Shown here in pieces: positions 6,840 to 15,314 of a stretch of DNA of 64,000 nt. Below the pieces are notes generated by a model, which was given only the letters and a program-made list of their open reading frames with translations, searched no databases and was not told where the DNA came from. The stretch lies in assembly GCA_030425045.1 (NCBI GenBank), contig JAUHVL010000001.1, positions 285,525 through 349,524 on the forward strand, in the 5' to 3' direction. The stretch is from a bacterium. Lineage in GTDB: Bacteria; Bdellovibrionota; Bacteriovoracia; Bacteriovoracales; Bacteriovoracaceae. A program made the position numbers and the translations under genes. How positions within the stretch are numbered: the first letter of the stretch is position 1; every line of letters starts with the position of its first letter.

Positions 6840-9673
6840 ATAATAAGTTAGCTAAAGAACATTCATTTGGCCTTGATAAAAAACTGCAAGATTTAATCTT
6901 TAAAAAAATGTTACTGGCCACATGGATTATTATTACTCTTTATATTTTTGTTTATCTTTATTTTAAAGCGTGGCTTGCTTTTTCAATGGTATTGATTGGG
7001 ACAACGATCCTCTCACCACTTAGTTATTACTTATACTTTAAAGGAAAAAAAGATTTAGCAAAATTATTATTAATAGTTTCTTGTGGCTTTTATATTCTTG
7101 TTTCTGATTTAAGTTTAAAACAATTAGTGATCGTTGAATTGTACTATATCCCTGCAGCGATTATTCCTCTTTTATTATTTAATCTCGAAAAGAAAAAAAA
7201 GATTGTCACTTTTTCACTTCTTTTTCTTTTTTCTCTTTGGTTATTTTCTAAAATAGTTGGTTATCAGTTTTTACCTGAGAACTTTGTCGTTGAAACGAAT
7301 ATGACAAATTTTTTAAAATATTTTAACTTTGTTGGTGCTTTAGGTATCTCATTAGTTTTTGTAAATATTTTTGTTCGGACGATTACATTTTTATCAAAGA
7401 ATATTAAACAGCAGTTCGACCAATCTCAAGATGCCATTATGACATTGGAGCCACCGACATGGGGTTTTACATCGTGTAACCTCTCTACGTTAAAGCTCTT
7501 TAATGTTAAATCAGAAGAGGAGTATATCAAACTAGGGCCTTGGAGTATTTCTCCAGAGTTTCAACCGGATGGAATTTCTTCAGCAGAAAAAGCCAAAAAG
7601 ATGATTAGCTTAGCTATGGAGACGGGATACAATTATTTCGAGTGGATGCATACCACTGTTGATGGCAAGGAAATACCTTGTACTGTTCTTCTTAGTCGTA
7701 TCGATACTGAAGGAAGTTCGTACTTGCAGGCGGTAGTAAGAGACAATTCCGAGGAGAAGAGACTTCAGAGTAAACTTGTCGAATCTAACGAATATCTTGA
7801 TCTCGCTTTAGAAGGTGCCAAGCTTGGAGTTTGGGATTGGATTTTAGAAAGTAATATTGTGACTTACGATAAAAGGTGGGCCGAAATTCTAGGGCTTAGC
7901 TTTAGTGAACTTGTCATGGATATCTCAACTTGGGAATCGAGAGTACATCCAGATGACTTAGATAATTGTTATAAACAAATTGAACGTTATAGAAGAGGTG
8001 AAATATCTTCATATGAAAATATTTATCGAATGAAACACAAAAGCGGTAAATGGCTTCATATTTTAAGTAGAGGACGTTTTTCAGAATACGATGAAAAAGG
8101 AAACCCTGTTCGTTTTACGGGAACTCACCTCGATATTAGTGAGCTTGAGAGTGTGAAACAAAAATTATCACTTCTCTATGAAAACAGCCCTTTTGGATTT
8201 GCCTTTTGTGACATGGATGGAAATCTACTTGATGTAAATAAAAAATATGAGGAAATCACAGGCTATCCATTCGATGAGTTAAAAAAATTATCTTATTGGG
8301 ATATCACTCCTAAGAAATATGAAAAAGAAGAAGCAGAGCAACTTAAGTCGTTAGAAAAATATGGAAAGTATGGTCCCTATAAAAAAGAATATATTAAAAA
8401 AGATGGAACACATATTCCTGTAGAGTTAAATGGTTTTATCGTAAAAGAGATTGATGGAACAATTGGTATCTGGTCAATCATTGAAGACATCACCTTGAAA
8501 AAACAGCAGGAACAAGAAGTTGAAAAACAAAAACAAATTGCCTCTCATCACGCCAAGCTGGCTTCTATTGGGGAGTTGGCGGCAGGAGTTGGTCATGAGG
8601 TCAATAACCCCTTGGCGATTATAAATGGTTATGTCGCTACAATTGAAAACAAACTAAATAGACAAAAGTTAAATGAAGAGGAGTTGTCGGAATACCTCTC
8701 AAAAATAAATAGTGCTTCATATCGAATTTCAAATGTTATTCGAGGACTTAGAAACTTTTCAAGGTCTGATACAGATGAAATTGTAGAATTTTTTCCCGTC
8801 GAAGCCATTAAAGAATCTTTTAACTTGATCAATGAGATTTATTCAAGTGAAGGAATTCAAATATATTTAACCGTTAAAGCGCAAGAGAAAATTTCTGTTA
8901 GAGGTAATAGGGGAAAATTTCAACAGATATTAATGAATTTAATCTCGAATGCAAAAGATGCAACACAACTCAAAGATAAACGTATCATAGATATTTTGGC
9001 CTACGAGAATAAGAGTAAGTTTATCGTTGAAGTTAAAGACAATGGTGTTGGTATCGCAAAACATGTTTTAGATAAAATGTTTGATCCTTTTTTTACAACA
9101 AAGGAAGTTAATAGAGGAACAGGGATTGGAATGTCTCTGGTTCATAGTTTTGTAAAAGAAATGAAAGGTGAGATTATCGTAGACAGTAGAGAGGGACAGG
9201 GAACAACAATTAAAGTAGAAATACCGGCGGTACTTTCTAGTGAGGAAGTAATCGATGAGGTTGTTGAAACAAGTAATGATGAAGATCTCAGTGGAACAAT
9301 TTTATTAGTCGATGATGAAGAAAGTATTTTGACATTATTTTCTGATATCTTAAAAGATATGGGTTTAAATGTTGTCGTTGCCTCTGATGGAAAAGAAGCG
9401 CTAGATTATTATGAAAAAGAACCAGAGCGTTTTGATGTAATTGTTTCTGATATGCAGATGCCTATTATGGATGGACCAACATTATTAAAAAGCTTGAGAG
9501 AAAATAAAGAAATAAAACAGCCAAAATTTATCTTTATTACTGGTGGAATTGATATTGATTTCGAAGAAAAATATAAAGACTTGATTAACCTAATAGATGG
9601 TCACCTCTATAAACCGTTTGATCTAAAAAAGATTTTTGATTTATTAAGAAAATGTTTAGATGAAATTTCGTAG
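6836..9673 (+). CDS. Membrane hybrid histidine kinase with three PAS domains and a receiver
   Basis: Sensor kinase of 945 residues. Order: N-terminal membrane region (about 25-185, several helices), three PAS/PAC domains (about 195-310, 325-445, 450-565), a HisKA domain with the phosphoacceptor His at residue 587 (GVGHEVNNPLA), an ATPase domain with N-box NLISNAKDA, DNGVGI and GTGIGMSLV, and a receiver domain with phosphoacceptor Asp at 872 (SDMQMPIMDG). Autophosphorylation and transfer to its own receiver are expected, with a separate output protein because no DNA-binding domain or partner regulator is adjacent. It starts at GTG 6836; an in-frame stop at 6809 limits upstream extension. Confidence 0.92.
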   Translation: MNNKLAKEHSFGLDKKLQDLIFKKMLLATWIIITLYIFVYLYFKAWLAFSMVLIGTTILSPLSYYLYFKGKKDLAKLLLIVSCGFYILVSDLSLKQLVIVELYYIPAAIIPLLLFNLEKKKKIVTFSLLFLFSLWLFSKIVGYQFLPENFVVETNMTNFLKYFNFVGALGISLVFVNIFVRTITFLSKNIKQQFDQSQDAIMTLEPPTWGFTSCNLSTLKLFNVKSEEEYIKLGPWSISPEFQPDGISSAEKAKKMISLAMETGYNYFEWMHTTVDGKEIPCTVLLSRIDTEGSSYLQAVVRDNSEEKRLQSKLVESNEYLDLALEGAKLGVWDWILESNIVTYDKRWAEILGLSFSELVMDISTWESRVHPDDLDNCYKQIERYRRGEISSYENIYRMKHKSGKWLHILSRGRFSEYDEKGNPVRFTGTHLDISELESVKQKLSLLYENSPFGFAFCDMDGNLLDVNKKYEEITGYPFDELKKLSYWDITPKKYEKEEAEQLKSLEKYGKYGPYKKEYIKKDGTHIPVELNGFIVKEIDGTIGIWSIIEDITLKKQQEQEVEKQKQIASHHAKLASIGELAAGVGHEVNNPLAIINGYVATIENKLNRQKLNEEELSEYLSKINSASYRISNVIRGLRNFSRSDTDEIVEFFPVEAIKESFNLINEIYSSEGIQIYLTVKAQEKISVRGNRGKFQQILMNLISNAKDATQLKDKRIIDILAYENKSKFIVEVKDNGVGIAKHVLDKMFDPFFTTKEVNRGTGIGMSLVHSFVKEMKGEIIVDSREGQGTTIKVEIPAVLSSEEVIDEVVETSNDEDLSGTILLVDDEESILTLFSDILKDMGLNVVVASDGKEALDYYEKEPERFDVIVSDMQMPIMDGPTLLKSLRENKEIKQPKFIFITGGIDIDFEEKYKDLINLIDGHLYKPFDLKKIFDLLRKCLDEIS

Positions 9674-10195
9674 AAATTTCTTAATTTCTTTTCTCGATCG
9701 CAACCGATAGAATTTTATATGAGAATATTGAGTCTCTTTAAACCTTTTTTCGTAACGTTTTATATTTCCACGATATGTTTTTAACATCCACCATACGATT
9801 GAGTCTTTTGAAAACAACATTTTAAGTGATTCTCTATTACCTGTTCCTTCCCAGCGTTCTTCTTGAGAGAGTATTCTTTTAAGCGCCCTTGAGACACTTT
9901 GATAGAGGTTGATAATAAAGGGGGGATTGATCCAGATGACAGTATCAGCATAAGGCCAAGTGAGATGATTCGTTCTATTATAATTTCCATCTACAATCCA
10001 TTGCTCAGATGCCGTCGCATTTTTTAACTTTTCAAAAAGCTCATGGTCCGTTGACTCTTGCCAATTTGCTTTCCAATGAAGTTGATCAATTTGAATGTGA
10101 GGATAGTTCAATTTGTCAGCGAGCTGTTTAGAAAATGTCGATTTTCCACTGCCCGTTGTTCCCACGACGATAATTTTTTTGATGAGTGTCTCCAC
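9656..10195 (-). CDS. P-loop kinase, adenylate-kinase-like (FlaR-type)
   Basis: Small P-loop protein with Walker A GTTGSGKST near its N-terminus, IDQLHW and WIVDGNY motifs, and an Arg-rich lid region. These are the marks of adenylate-kinase-related proteins often annotated as DNA topology modulation protein FlaR. The real substrate is unknown. I place the start at GTG 10195. The frame stays open to a TTG at 10237, but those extra codons read through the tRNA-Pro fragment at the edge of the integrated element and are not native coding sequence. Its 3' end overlaps the convergent histidine kinase gene by 18 nt. Confidence 0.75.
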   Translation of the reverse strand: METLIKKIIVVGTTGSGKSTFSKQLADKLNYPHIQIDQLHWKANWQESTDHELFEKLKNATASEQWIVDGNYNRTNHLTWPYADTVIWINPPFIINLYQSVSRALKRILSQEERWEGTGNRESLKMLFSKDSIVWWMLKTYRGNIKRYEKRFKETQYSHIKFYRLRSRKEIKKFLRNFI

Positions 10196-10209
10196 TAATG
10201 AGTCATATA

Positions 10210-10228
10210 AATGGTCGGGCCGACTGGA
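10210..10228. repeat. Distal attachment-site repeat (tRNA-Pro 3' fragment)
   Basis: Nineteen bases identical to 17061-17079, covering CCA, the discriminator, the acceptor 3' strand and part of the T-arm of tRNA-Pro on the minus strand. The next bases differ (GC here, T at the tRNA). This is the duplicated core left by site-specific integration. Confidence 0.85.
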
Positions 10229-10284
10229 GCAATCCAACTATTCAAAATCATTTCGTTTTAAAAATGCTAGGTCACAAAAAGTCA

Positions 10285-10605
10285 CTAGGAAGCTAATTTA
10301 TCCGCAATAGACTGATCTTTTGATAAAACTTCCAGCAGTCTTGAGGCCGCACCATCAGGTGTTCGCTGTCCTTGTTCCCACGCTCTCACTGTCGCTGTTT
10401 TCACGTTGAGTAGGGAAGCAAAAACGGGCTGGCTCATTTCAAAAACTTCTAATCGCAATTTCTTGATCGCCGTTTTAGTCCATTTGGGAGCAGGCTTGGA
10501 AAGTTTTCTCATGGTTTGTTTTCCCTTGAGTTCACCTTTCTCAATGGCCACCGCTTCACCTAGACTTTTTAAAAGGCCATTGGCCATACGTTTCTTTGCC
10601 ATCAC
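10285..10605 (-). CDS. higA: HigA/NadS-like antitoxin, XRE family
   Basis: Protein of 106 residues with a C-terminal Cro/C1-type helix-turn-helix (about residues 50-95, SQPVFASLLNVKTATVRAWEQG). It should neutralise the toxin encoded just upstream and repress the shared promoter. The order toxin then antitoxin, with a 4-nt overlap, is the HigBA arrangement. It is the first gene inside the left attachment site, a common place for an element-stabilising module. Family assignment is by motif and gene order. Confidence 0.82.
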   Translation of the reverse strand: MMAKKRMANGLLKSLGEAVAIEKGELKGKQTMRKLSKPAPKWTKTAIKKLRLEVFEMSQPVFASLLNVKTATVRAWEQGQRTPDGAASRLLEVLSKDQSIADKLAS

Positions 10606-10937
10606 TCTTCTCCTTTCAATGTTGCCACAAGAGCCTTGAAAACCTTTTTCTCTTTTGGCGTTAAATCCTCAGACTCATCTTTGCCATAGAGGTAGAGTAA
10701 ATGGGTTATTTCTCTGTCGGGAATATCGAGATAAATGATCCTTAAACCACCTCGTTTTCCCTTTCCTCTCGATGAATCGGGCATCCGCATCTTTCTTAGG
10801 CCACCAGTTCCAGCAATGACTTTGCCGATACTAGGGCTTTCTAGGATAGCGTCTTGAATTGCCTTTAAGAGGCTTTTATCGCCCAAGACTTCTAGTTTCT
10901 GTGAAAATGTAGGAGTCTCTTTGAACAGCCTCTTCAT
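10602..10937 (-). CDS. higB: HigB/RelE-like toxin
   Basis: Protein of 111 residues of the RelE/HigB-2 type, which cleaves mRNA on the ribosome. Visible features are the short N-terminal helix, GGLRKMRMPDSSRGKGKRGGLR with its basic strand, IYLDIPDRE and the C-terminal LTPKEKKVFKAL helix. Start ATG 10937 lies immediately next to a double operator, and the spacing to the -35/-10 suggests a leaderless or nearly leaderless mRNA. The antitoxin follows with a 4-nt overlap. Confidence 0.82.
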   Translation of the reverse strand: MKRLFKETPTFSQKLEVLGDKSLLKAIQDAILESPSIGKVIAGTGGLRKMRMPDSSRGKGKRGGLRIIYLDIPDREITHLLYLYGKDESEDLTPKEKKVFKALVATLKGEE

Positions 10938-10973
10938 AATACACAGTATTACATAATACTATGTATTAGTCAA
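10938..10973 (-). promoter_or_regulatory. Autoregulated promoter with tandem operators for higBA
   Basis: Two copies of AATAC-N3-GTATT occur at 10938-10950 and 10955-10967, with centres 17 bp apart. On the minus strand TTGACT (10968-10973) is a good -35 and the operator sequence itself supplies an AT-rich -10. The operators fill the space between -35 and start codon, so binding of antitoxin dimers would block RNA polymerase. Confidence 0.7.
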
Positions 10974-10987
10974 GGTGCGTAAGAGTT

Positions 10988-11442
10988 TTAGCTTTTAACT
11001 AGGGGGATATCTTCACGGTTTTCGGCCCGCTCGGTAATTTCTTCTACTTGTTCGCTACTGAGGCTTTCTAACTTACTTTTAGCCGTCCATTTCTTTCGGT
11101 TGTCTGGGGCAGCGTATTCATATCCCCAATACTCTGTGGCCTTGATATAAGGTCGTCTTTAAATTCAAAGAATGAACTAGCAAAAGCTGTTTGCTCTGTA
11201 TCGGCAGAAATGAAGGCAGTACAACTAACTATACTACCTTCCTCTAAGAGATGAAGTATTTCGGCAATATGATGACCAGGGTATTCTCTATTCATTTCAA
11301 CAAAATTTTCAGCACCTAAAAAGACTTCCTTAGACTGAGGCCAAATGGCTTTGAAGTCTGGATGGAAAAGACTTTTGGACTCATCCCATTTCTGTTCAGA
11401 GAATAACCGCCAGAGTTTACGAATAGTTTCTTTTTGATCCAT
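10988..11442 (-). pseudogene. SnoaL/NTF2-like protein, frameshifted
   Basis: The 5' part (from ATG 11442) reads as a SnoaL/NTF2-like fold protein of the kind that includes small ketosteroid-isomerase-like enzymes. After LIS the open frame ends out of frame at 11068. One base out of phase, the sequence continues as KATEYWGYEYAAPDNRKKW and runs to TAA at 10988, giving about 151 residues with the typical family C-terminus. Restoring one A in the AA run near 11149 would rejoin the frames. It follows the integrase at 9-nt distance if that gene is also restored. This is a true mutation or a homopolymer sequencing error. Confidence 0.7.
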
Positions 11443-11451
11443 GCCAAAAAA

Positions 11452-12626
11452 CTAGCTTTCTTGCCTTCTCAATTCAAGCACACTTGCGTTAAGAGTCTTG
11501 GGAAGGGAATAGCCGAGCTGATCTGTTGAGCCTTTAACATCGACACCTGCGAGCCGTAAATACTCGTCTGTTGTGCTTGTTTTGGAATGGCCACGATCGA
11601 CATTACCTTTGGTAGCGAAACGCCTTGAGCCAGTAGATTGGTTATGAAGGTTGCCCGTAAGTCGTGAAACTTTACAGGCTCAAGACCAATCATTTCGCAA
11701 AATTCTCCTAAAACCTTGGCCTGATTTCCGTATTGCCACTCCTTTCTTCTCGGAAGAACCAAATCATCAAAAATGAGTGAGTCATCGTTTTTTCCGCCGA
11801 GATCTTCAGAGAACGGGCCGATATTTCTTAATTCCAAAAGTAAATTTGAAAGCTCTTTAGAAATTGGGCAGACCCTATTTTGATTAGATTTTGTAGAGTG
11901 GTAACCATCTTTTTTACTCCATGAAGATTTGATCGTAATGATTCCTGAAACTTCATCAATATCAGACCATCTTAGGGCGTAGAGTTCTCCGCTTCTCATT
12001 CCACTCAAAAGAGCAAAAGCCCAATGGAAATAAAAAGGATGATTTGAATCTTTACCTTCAAGGAGAAGCTTTTCAGCCTCTTTGGTATTCAATACTCTCT
12101 TTTTTGATGGAGCTACTTTTATTTTAATTCCACTAACAGGATTTCTCGGTATGCCTCCATCTTCAACGGCTGCCTGAAAAATCCTTCTTAGATTTCGGCA
12201 GATTCTCTTCTGGGTATGGGCCGTAACCTTTCCACGACTTGGCATAGTTTCAAAGATAAAGTCATAGATATCGTGTTTGGTAATGTTACGAATCTCTTTT
12301 TCTTCAAGGTCTGGAGTTAGCCACTTCTTTAAGTCACCATCATATTGCATTATAGTGCTGTTTTTATGAGTCGTCTTAATACAGTTTAAAAACTTTTGGC
12401 GATACTCTTTAAAGCTTAGATGGCCACAGTCTCCACTTAGCCGAGCTTCTTCTTCCATTCTTCGCTTAAAGGCTGCTTGTTCCGCTAATCTATAGGAACT
12501 AAATCGTTGTCCTTTTTGATCTGTACGGAATTTTGGTTGATGTCTTTTCCCCGTTTTGGGGTCTGTAATACTTAGTTGGACTTTATAATAAGTCTTACTT
12601 TTGTGTTTATAAGCTTTAATCATCAT
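11452..12626 (-). CDS. int: Tyrosine recombinase/integrase, frameshifted before the catalytic His-Tyr
   Basis: Phage-type integrase that should recombine the attachment sites flanking this element. It has an N-terminal arm-binding region, a SAM-like core-binding domain (about 90-170) and a catalytic domain with Arg in SGMRSGELYALRW and HDLRATF. The uninterrupted frame ends at 11469 in an atypical tail (MSIVAIPKQAQ). One base out of phase from IV, the sequence reads GHSKTSTTDEYLRL, with the expected second His and nucleophile Tyr, and goes on to TAG at 11452. Restoring one G at the GG near 11591 gives about 391 residues. It overlaps the Xis-like gene by 4 nt. Confidence 0.85.
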
Positions 12627-12829
12627 TGGTGATCTCCTTTGATTTGAGATACCAATAACTGGTCTAGCTTTTCTCGTCTGAATCTCAAGTTTCGTCCCAA
12701 TTTTCCATCAACTGGTATTTGGCCTCGAGATACTTTTACTCTCAAGTTTTCTTCCGAAATACATAAATATTCGGCCGCTTGCTTAGAGTCTAACCATTCT
12801 TTTTGACTGTTAAAGATCTTGTCTTTCAT
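12623..12829 (-). CDS. Xis/AlpA-like helix-turn-helix protein
   Basis: Basic DNA-binding protein of 68 residues with a MerR-type winged helix (DSKQAAEYLCISEENLRVKVSRG, then LRFRREKLDQLL). It belongs to the excisionase/AlpA group that controls integrase action or its expression. ATG 12829 is 8 nt from AGGA; an ATG at 12838 sits inside that motif and is less likely. The stop overlaps the integrase start (ATGA), so the two are co-translated. Confidence 0.78.
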   Translation of the reverse strand: MKDKIFNSQKEWLDSKQAAEYLCISEENLRVKVSRGQIPVDGKLGRNLRFRREKLDQLLVSQIKGDHQ

Positions 12830-12926
12830 ATTTATCATCCTGTTCTTAAAAGTTAAACTTCTTGGCCAAGAACTTGGTCAGAATGACATGGATAATTTAT
12901 TGCCAGTGGTACAGAAACATGAATTC

Positions 12927-13736
12927 TTAATTTATTTTGACAACTTTTGGTGCGCCGCTAACTGGGCCTATATTCATTGAACTAATGATATGGCCTTTGT
13001 AAAAACCAGCGACTCCAGCAGAATTGAAGGCGTTGATATCCCTTTTAAGGGTGCTTTTATAGAAATGTTCAGCAGATTCGTTAAACAAGTAAATATTGTC
13101 TTTGAAAAGGTGGTAGAGGTTAGGGGACTTTTTTTGATCTTTGGTTTCGTCTTCATCGAAGGTTTTTCTAAGTTTCTGTAGAAAAGAAGACTTTCCTGGG
13201 TGGCAGTCTATCCCTAGTAGAACAAGGATTTTTGAAGCAAATAACAGTCCTTGGCTTTTTGACTCAAAATAGTTTTGTGACTTTAGATTTCCAAGTGAAG
13301 AGCCGTTTCCGTAAAGAAGGTAATGACAAAATTGCAGGATATGATGTTTTAGCTTTTGAGGGATTCTACCTTTAGGCAGATCAAGCCCTAATTTGTTCCA
13401 TTCTTTAGTCTTTTTCTTATCGAAGGACGTTTGTTCGCTTTCTTCTCTCCTCGTTTTGGGAGCGCTACTCATAATAATATGTGTTAATTGGTTTATGATT
13501 GTTGGAGCTGCTAGAGATCTAGGGGCTAATTCGCTGGGGATATTCTGATCTTCTTTTAAAAAAGTCTTAAGGTTATTGATAATGTCTTCGGGGGAAAATC
13601 CACCTAGCTCCTCCGCCTTATAGGCCGCATATAAATACTCATGAAAATTAATTTCATCAACAATATTTAAAATGCAGTTTTTGTAAATTTTCATGTTTTT
13701 GTACCACTGACTTTTAAAATTCTCGGTTAATTTCAA
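12927..13736 (-). CDS. Element-encoded protein of unknown function
   Basis: Protein of up to 269 residues, Lys-rich and mostly helical in appearance, without signal peptide or membrane segment. I recognise no family. TTG 13736 and ATG 13694 are both possible starts and neither has a good Shine-Dalgarno. It occupies the place where satellites often carry a replication or interference gene, but nothing in the sequence shows such a role. It is divergent from the HTH gene at 13782. Confidence 0.6.
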   Translation of the reverse strand: MKLTENFKSQWYKNMKIYKNCILNIVDEINFHEYLYAAYKAEELGGFSPEDIINNLKTFLKEDQNIPSELAPRSLAAPTIINQLTHIIMSSAPKTRREESEQTSFDKKKTKEWNKLGLDLPKGRIPQKLKHHILQFCHYLLYGNGSSLGNLKSQNYFESKSQGLLFASKILVLLGIDCHPGKSSFLQKLRKTFDEDETKDQKKSPNLYHLFKDNIYLFNESAEHFYKSTLKRDINAFNSAGVAGFYKGHIISSMNIGPVSGAPKVVKIN

Positions 13737-13781
13737 AGAAATTGTTCAAGAAGTTTCTGAAGCCTATCAGAGGAGGTCTTT

Positions 13782-14006
13782 ATGAGAAAGCGCAACTTCA
13801 AACTTTTGGCGGCACTGGCCGAGAAAGGTTTAAGACAAATTTACTTGGTAAACTTATCAGTCGTTAGCAACGAGTCGAGAATGTCAAAGATCATCAATTA
13901 TCGTGTTGTGCCAAATCGGGCCGAAGTCGAAAAACTTGAAAATATCCTCGGAAAGACTTCAGAGCAATTGGACTTAAATTACGACTTAGTCGTTCAACAA
14001 AAATAA
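13782..14006 (+). CDS. Small Cro/XRE-like helix-turn-helix protein
   Basis: Protein of 74 residues. The span KLLAALAEKGLRQIYLVN through SRMSKIINYRVVPN has the layout of a Cro/C1 helix-turn-helix, and LENILGKTSEQL fits its last helix. It starts behind a perfect AGGAGG. It is probably the regulator at the head of the rightward operon that ends with the terminase small subunit. The intergenic region 13737-13781 would hold the divergent promoters. Confidence 0.65.
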   Translation: MRKRNFKLLAALAEKGLRQIYLVNLSVVSNESRMSKIINYRVVPNRAEVEKLENILGKTSEQLDLNYDLVVQQK

Positions 14007-14040
14007 GTAGTTAGGTCTACTTAAAATTTAGGAGGCAGTT

Positions 14041-14736
14041 ATGGCAAGAGTTACTTGTTCTAGGTTATCTACGCCCTTTAAAGGAAGCATGGAAAATGAG
14101 TATTTTGAGATTAAGCGCTACGAATCCAATGATCTTGTGAAGAAGCGGGTTAAAGCATTGTTCTATATGAACAATATTTTCATTGGAAACTCGTATCGAA
14201 AAAAGAGGGTCAGGCAGCATTTTAAGGTTAAAAAGAATGAATCAAATGTATATCTTCAGACCTTGGAGGAGGCATACAATATCGTTAGGAAGCAACTTGA
14301 CTCAAAATACCGTTTTGAAACTATTCAAACATTCCATGAACAGAGTTTGGCCAAGTTTTTAAACCTTAATCAAGTAAAAACAATTCGATCAATTTGGATA
14401 GGGAGAAGGAATATAGATCTGTATTTACCCGATTACGGCTTTGCTATCGAAGTAAATGGGCCAATTCATCATCAAGAAAGAAAAATGAAAAAGGATACCA
14501 GTCGAGATTTATTTTTTAATAATAATCAAATTCCAATTATGGAGATTGAAAATCAGGACATTAGAAAGAGAAAATATTTTCTATTATCCAATTTAAAATA
14601 TGAGAAAAAACTCAATTTAAGAGAGCGGGAAAAACGGGCATTAAACATTTATGCCATAACCGTTGCGACGTATTGTGATTGGTCTTGGATCGAGAACTTC
14701 TTTGGATACAACCTTCGTGGACTTGATGAGATTTAA
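14041..14736 (+). CDS. PD-(D/E)XK nuclease-like protein (DUF559/Vsr-like)
   Basis: Protein of 231 residues. IDLYLPDYGFAIEVNGPIHH matches the catalytic core of DUF559/very-short-patch-repair-like nucleases (Asp in the first strand, Glu in AIEVNG), followed by a helix with KKDTSRDLFF and the strand PIMEIE. The N-terminal 100 residues are basic and not assigned. The start has GGAGG 6 nt upstream. It lies between an HTH gene and terS in one operon. A role in DNA processing for packaging or in interference is inferred only from that position. Confidence 0.65.
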   Translation: MARVTCSRLSTPFKGSMENEYFEIKRYESNDLVKKRVKALFYMNNIFIGNSYRKKRVRQHFKVKKNESNVYLQTLEEAYNIVRKQLDSKYRFETIQTFHEQSLAKFLNLNQVKTIRSIWIGRRNIDLYLPDYGFAIEVNGPIHHQERKMKKDTSRDLFFNNNQIPIMEIENQDIRKRKYFLLSNLKYEKKLNLREREKRALNIYAITVATYCDWSWIENFFGYNLRGLDEI

Positions 14737-14759
14737 CTTTTAAGGGGATTATTAAGGCC

Positions 14760-15287
14760 ATGAAAGAGATAAAAAGAAACTTAACTGATAAAGAACGAGT
14801 TTTTATTCATGAGTATATGAAGGATCTCAATGCAGCAGCGGCCTGTCGAAGGACGGGCTACTCTGCTCAAAATTCGGATAAAATTGGTCATCAATTACTA
14901 GGTAAAACTAGAGTTCGTGAAGAAGTTGATAAACTTTTGGCAGAGAGACTGGATAAAAATAATATTGATGTTGATAGGGTATTGGATGAGTTGTCCCTTA
15001 TTGCTTTTTCAAGAATTGATAAGATTTTGGAGAACATTCGTAATGAAGACTATGAGAGGCCTGAGATGGCCGCTGTTAAAAGGTTTAAATACAATAAGAG
15101 CGATTATCATCAACTCCTTGAAGTTGCTTTATTGGACAAAGTAAAAGCTCTTGAGCTTCTGGGGAGATATCTTGGGATGTTTGATCGCTCTAAAAATCAT
15201 GTGCGGAGTGAGAGAGGCTTTTCTGAGAGATTAAATAAAAGGGTGAGGGAAGCATTACTGAAAAGAAGCAAGGCTGAGCGACTTTGA
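14760..15287 (+). CDS. terS: Phage terminase small subunit
   Basis: Protein of 175 residues. The N-terminal region LTDKERVFIHEYMKD-LNAAAACRRTGYS followed by LLGKTRVREEVDKLL is the helix-turn-helix DNA-recognition domain of the Terminase_2/XtmA family. The C-terminal half is helical and basic, in keeping with oligomerisation. In phages TerS picks the packaging site and recruits TerL. No terL is in the element, so this protein could act only with a large subunit supplied by another phage. Satellites such as SaPIs use an own TerS in exactly that way. Confidence 0.85.
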   Translation: MKEIKRNLTDKERVFIHEYMKDLNAAAACRRTGYSAQNSDKIGHQLLGKTRVREEVDKLLAERLDKNNIDVDRVLDELSLIAFSRIDKILENIRNEDYERPEMAAVKRFKYNKSDYHQLLEVALLDKVKALELLGRYLGMFDRSKNHVRSERGFSERLNKRVREALLKRSKAERL

Positions 15288-15314
15288 AGGTCGTCCAGAG
15301 CTAAGTTATGTCTT

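Noticed and set aside
10196..10237. N-terminal extension of the P-loop kinase
   Set aside because: These codons run through the duplicated tRNA-Pro fragment at the element border, so they are a by-product of integration.
11469..11600. Programmed frameshift in the integrase
   Set aside because: No slippery heptamer or downstream structure is visible at the break; a one-base loss from a G run is simpler.
12990..13181. Open frame opposite the unknown element protein
   Set aside because: Short hydrophobic frame entirely inside a longer gene on the other strand; no start signal.
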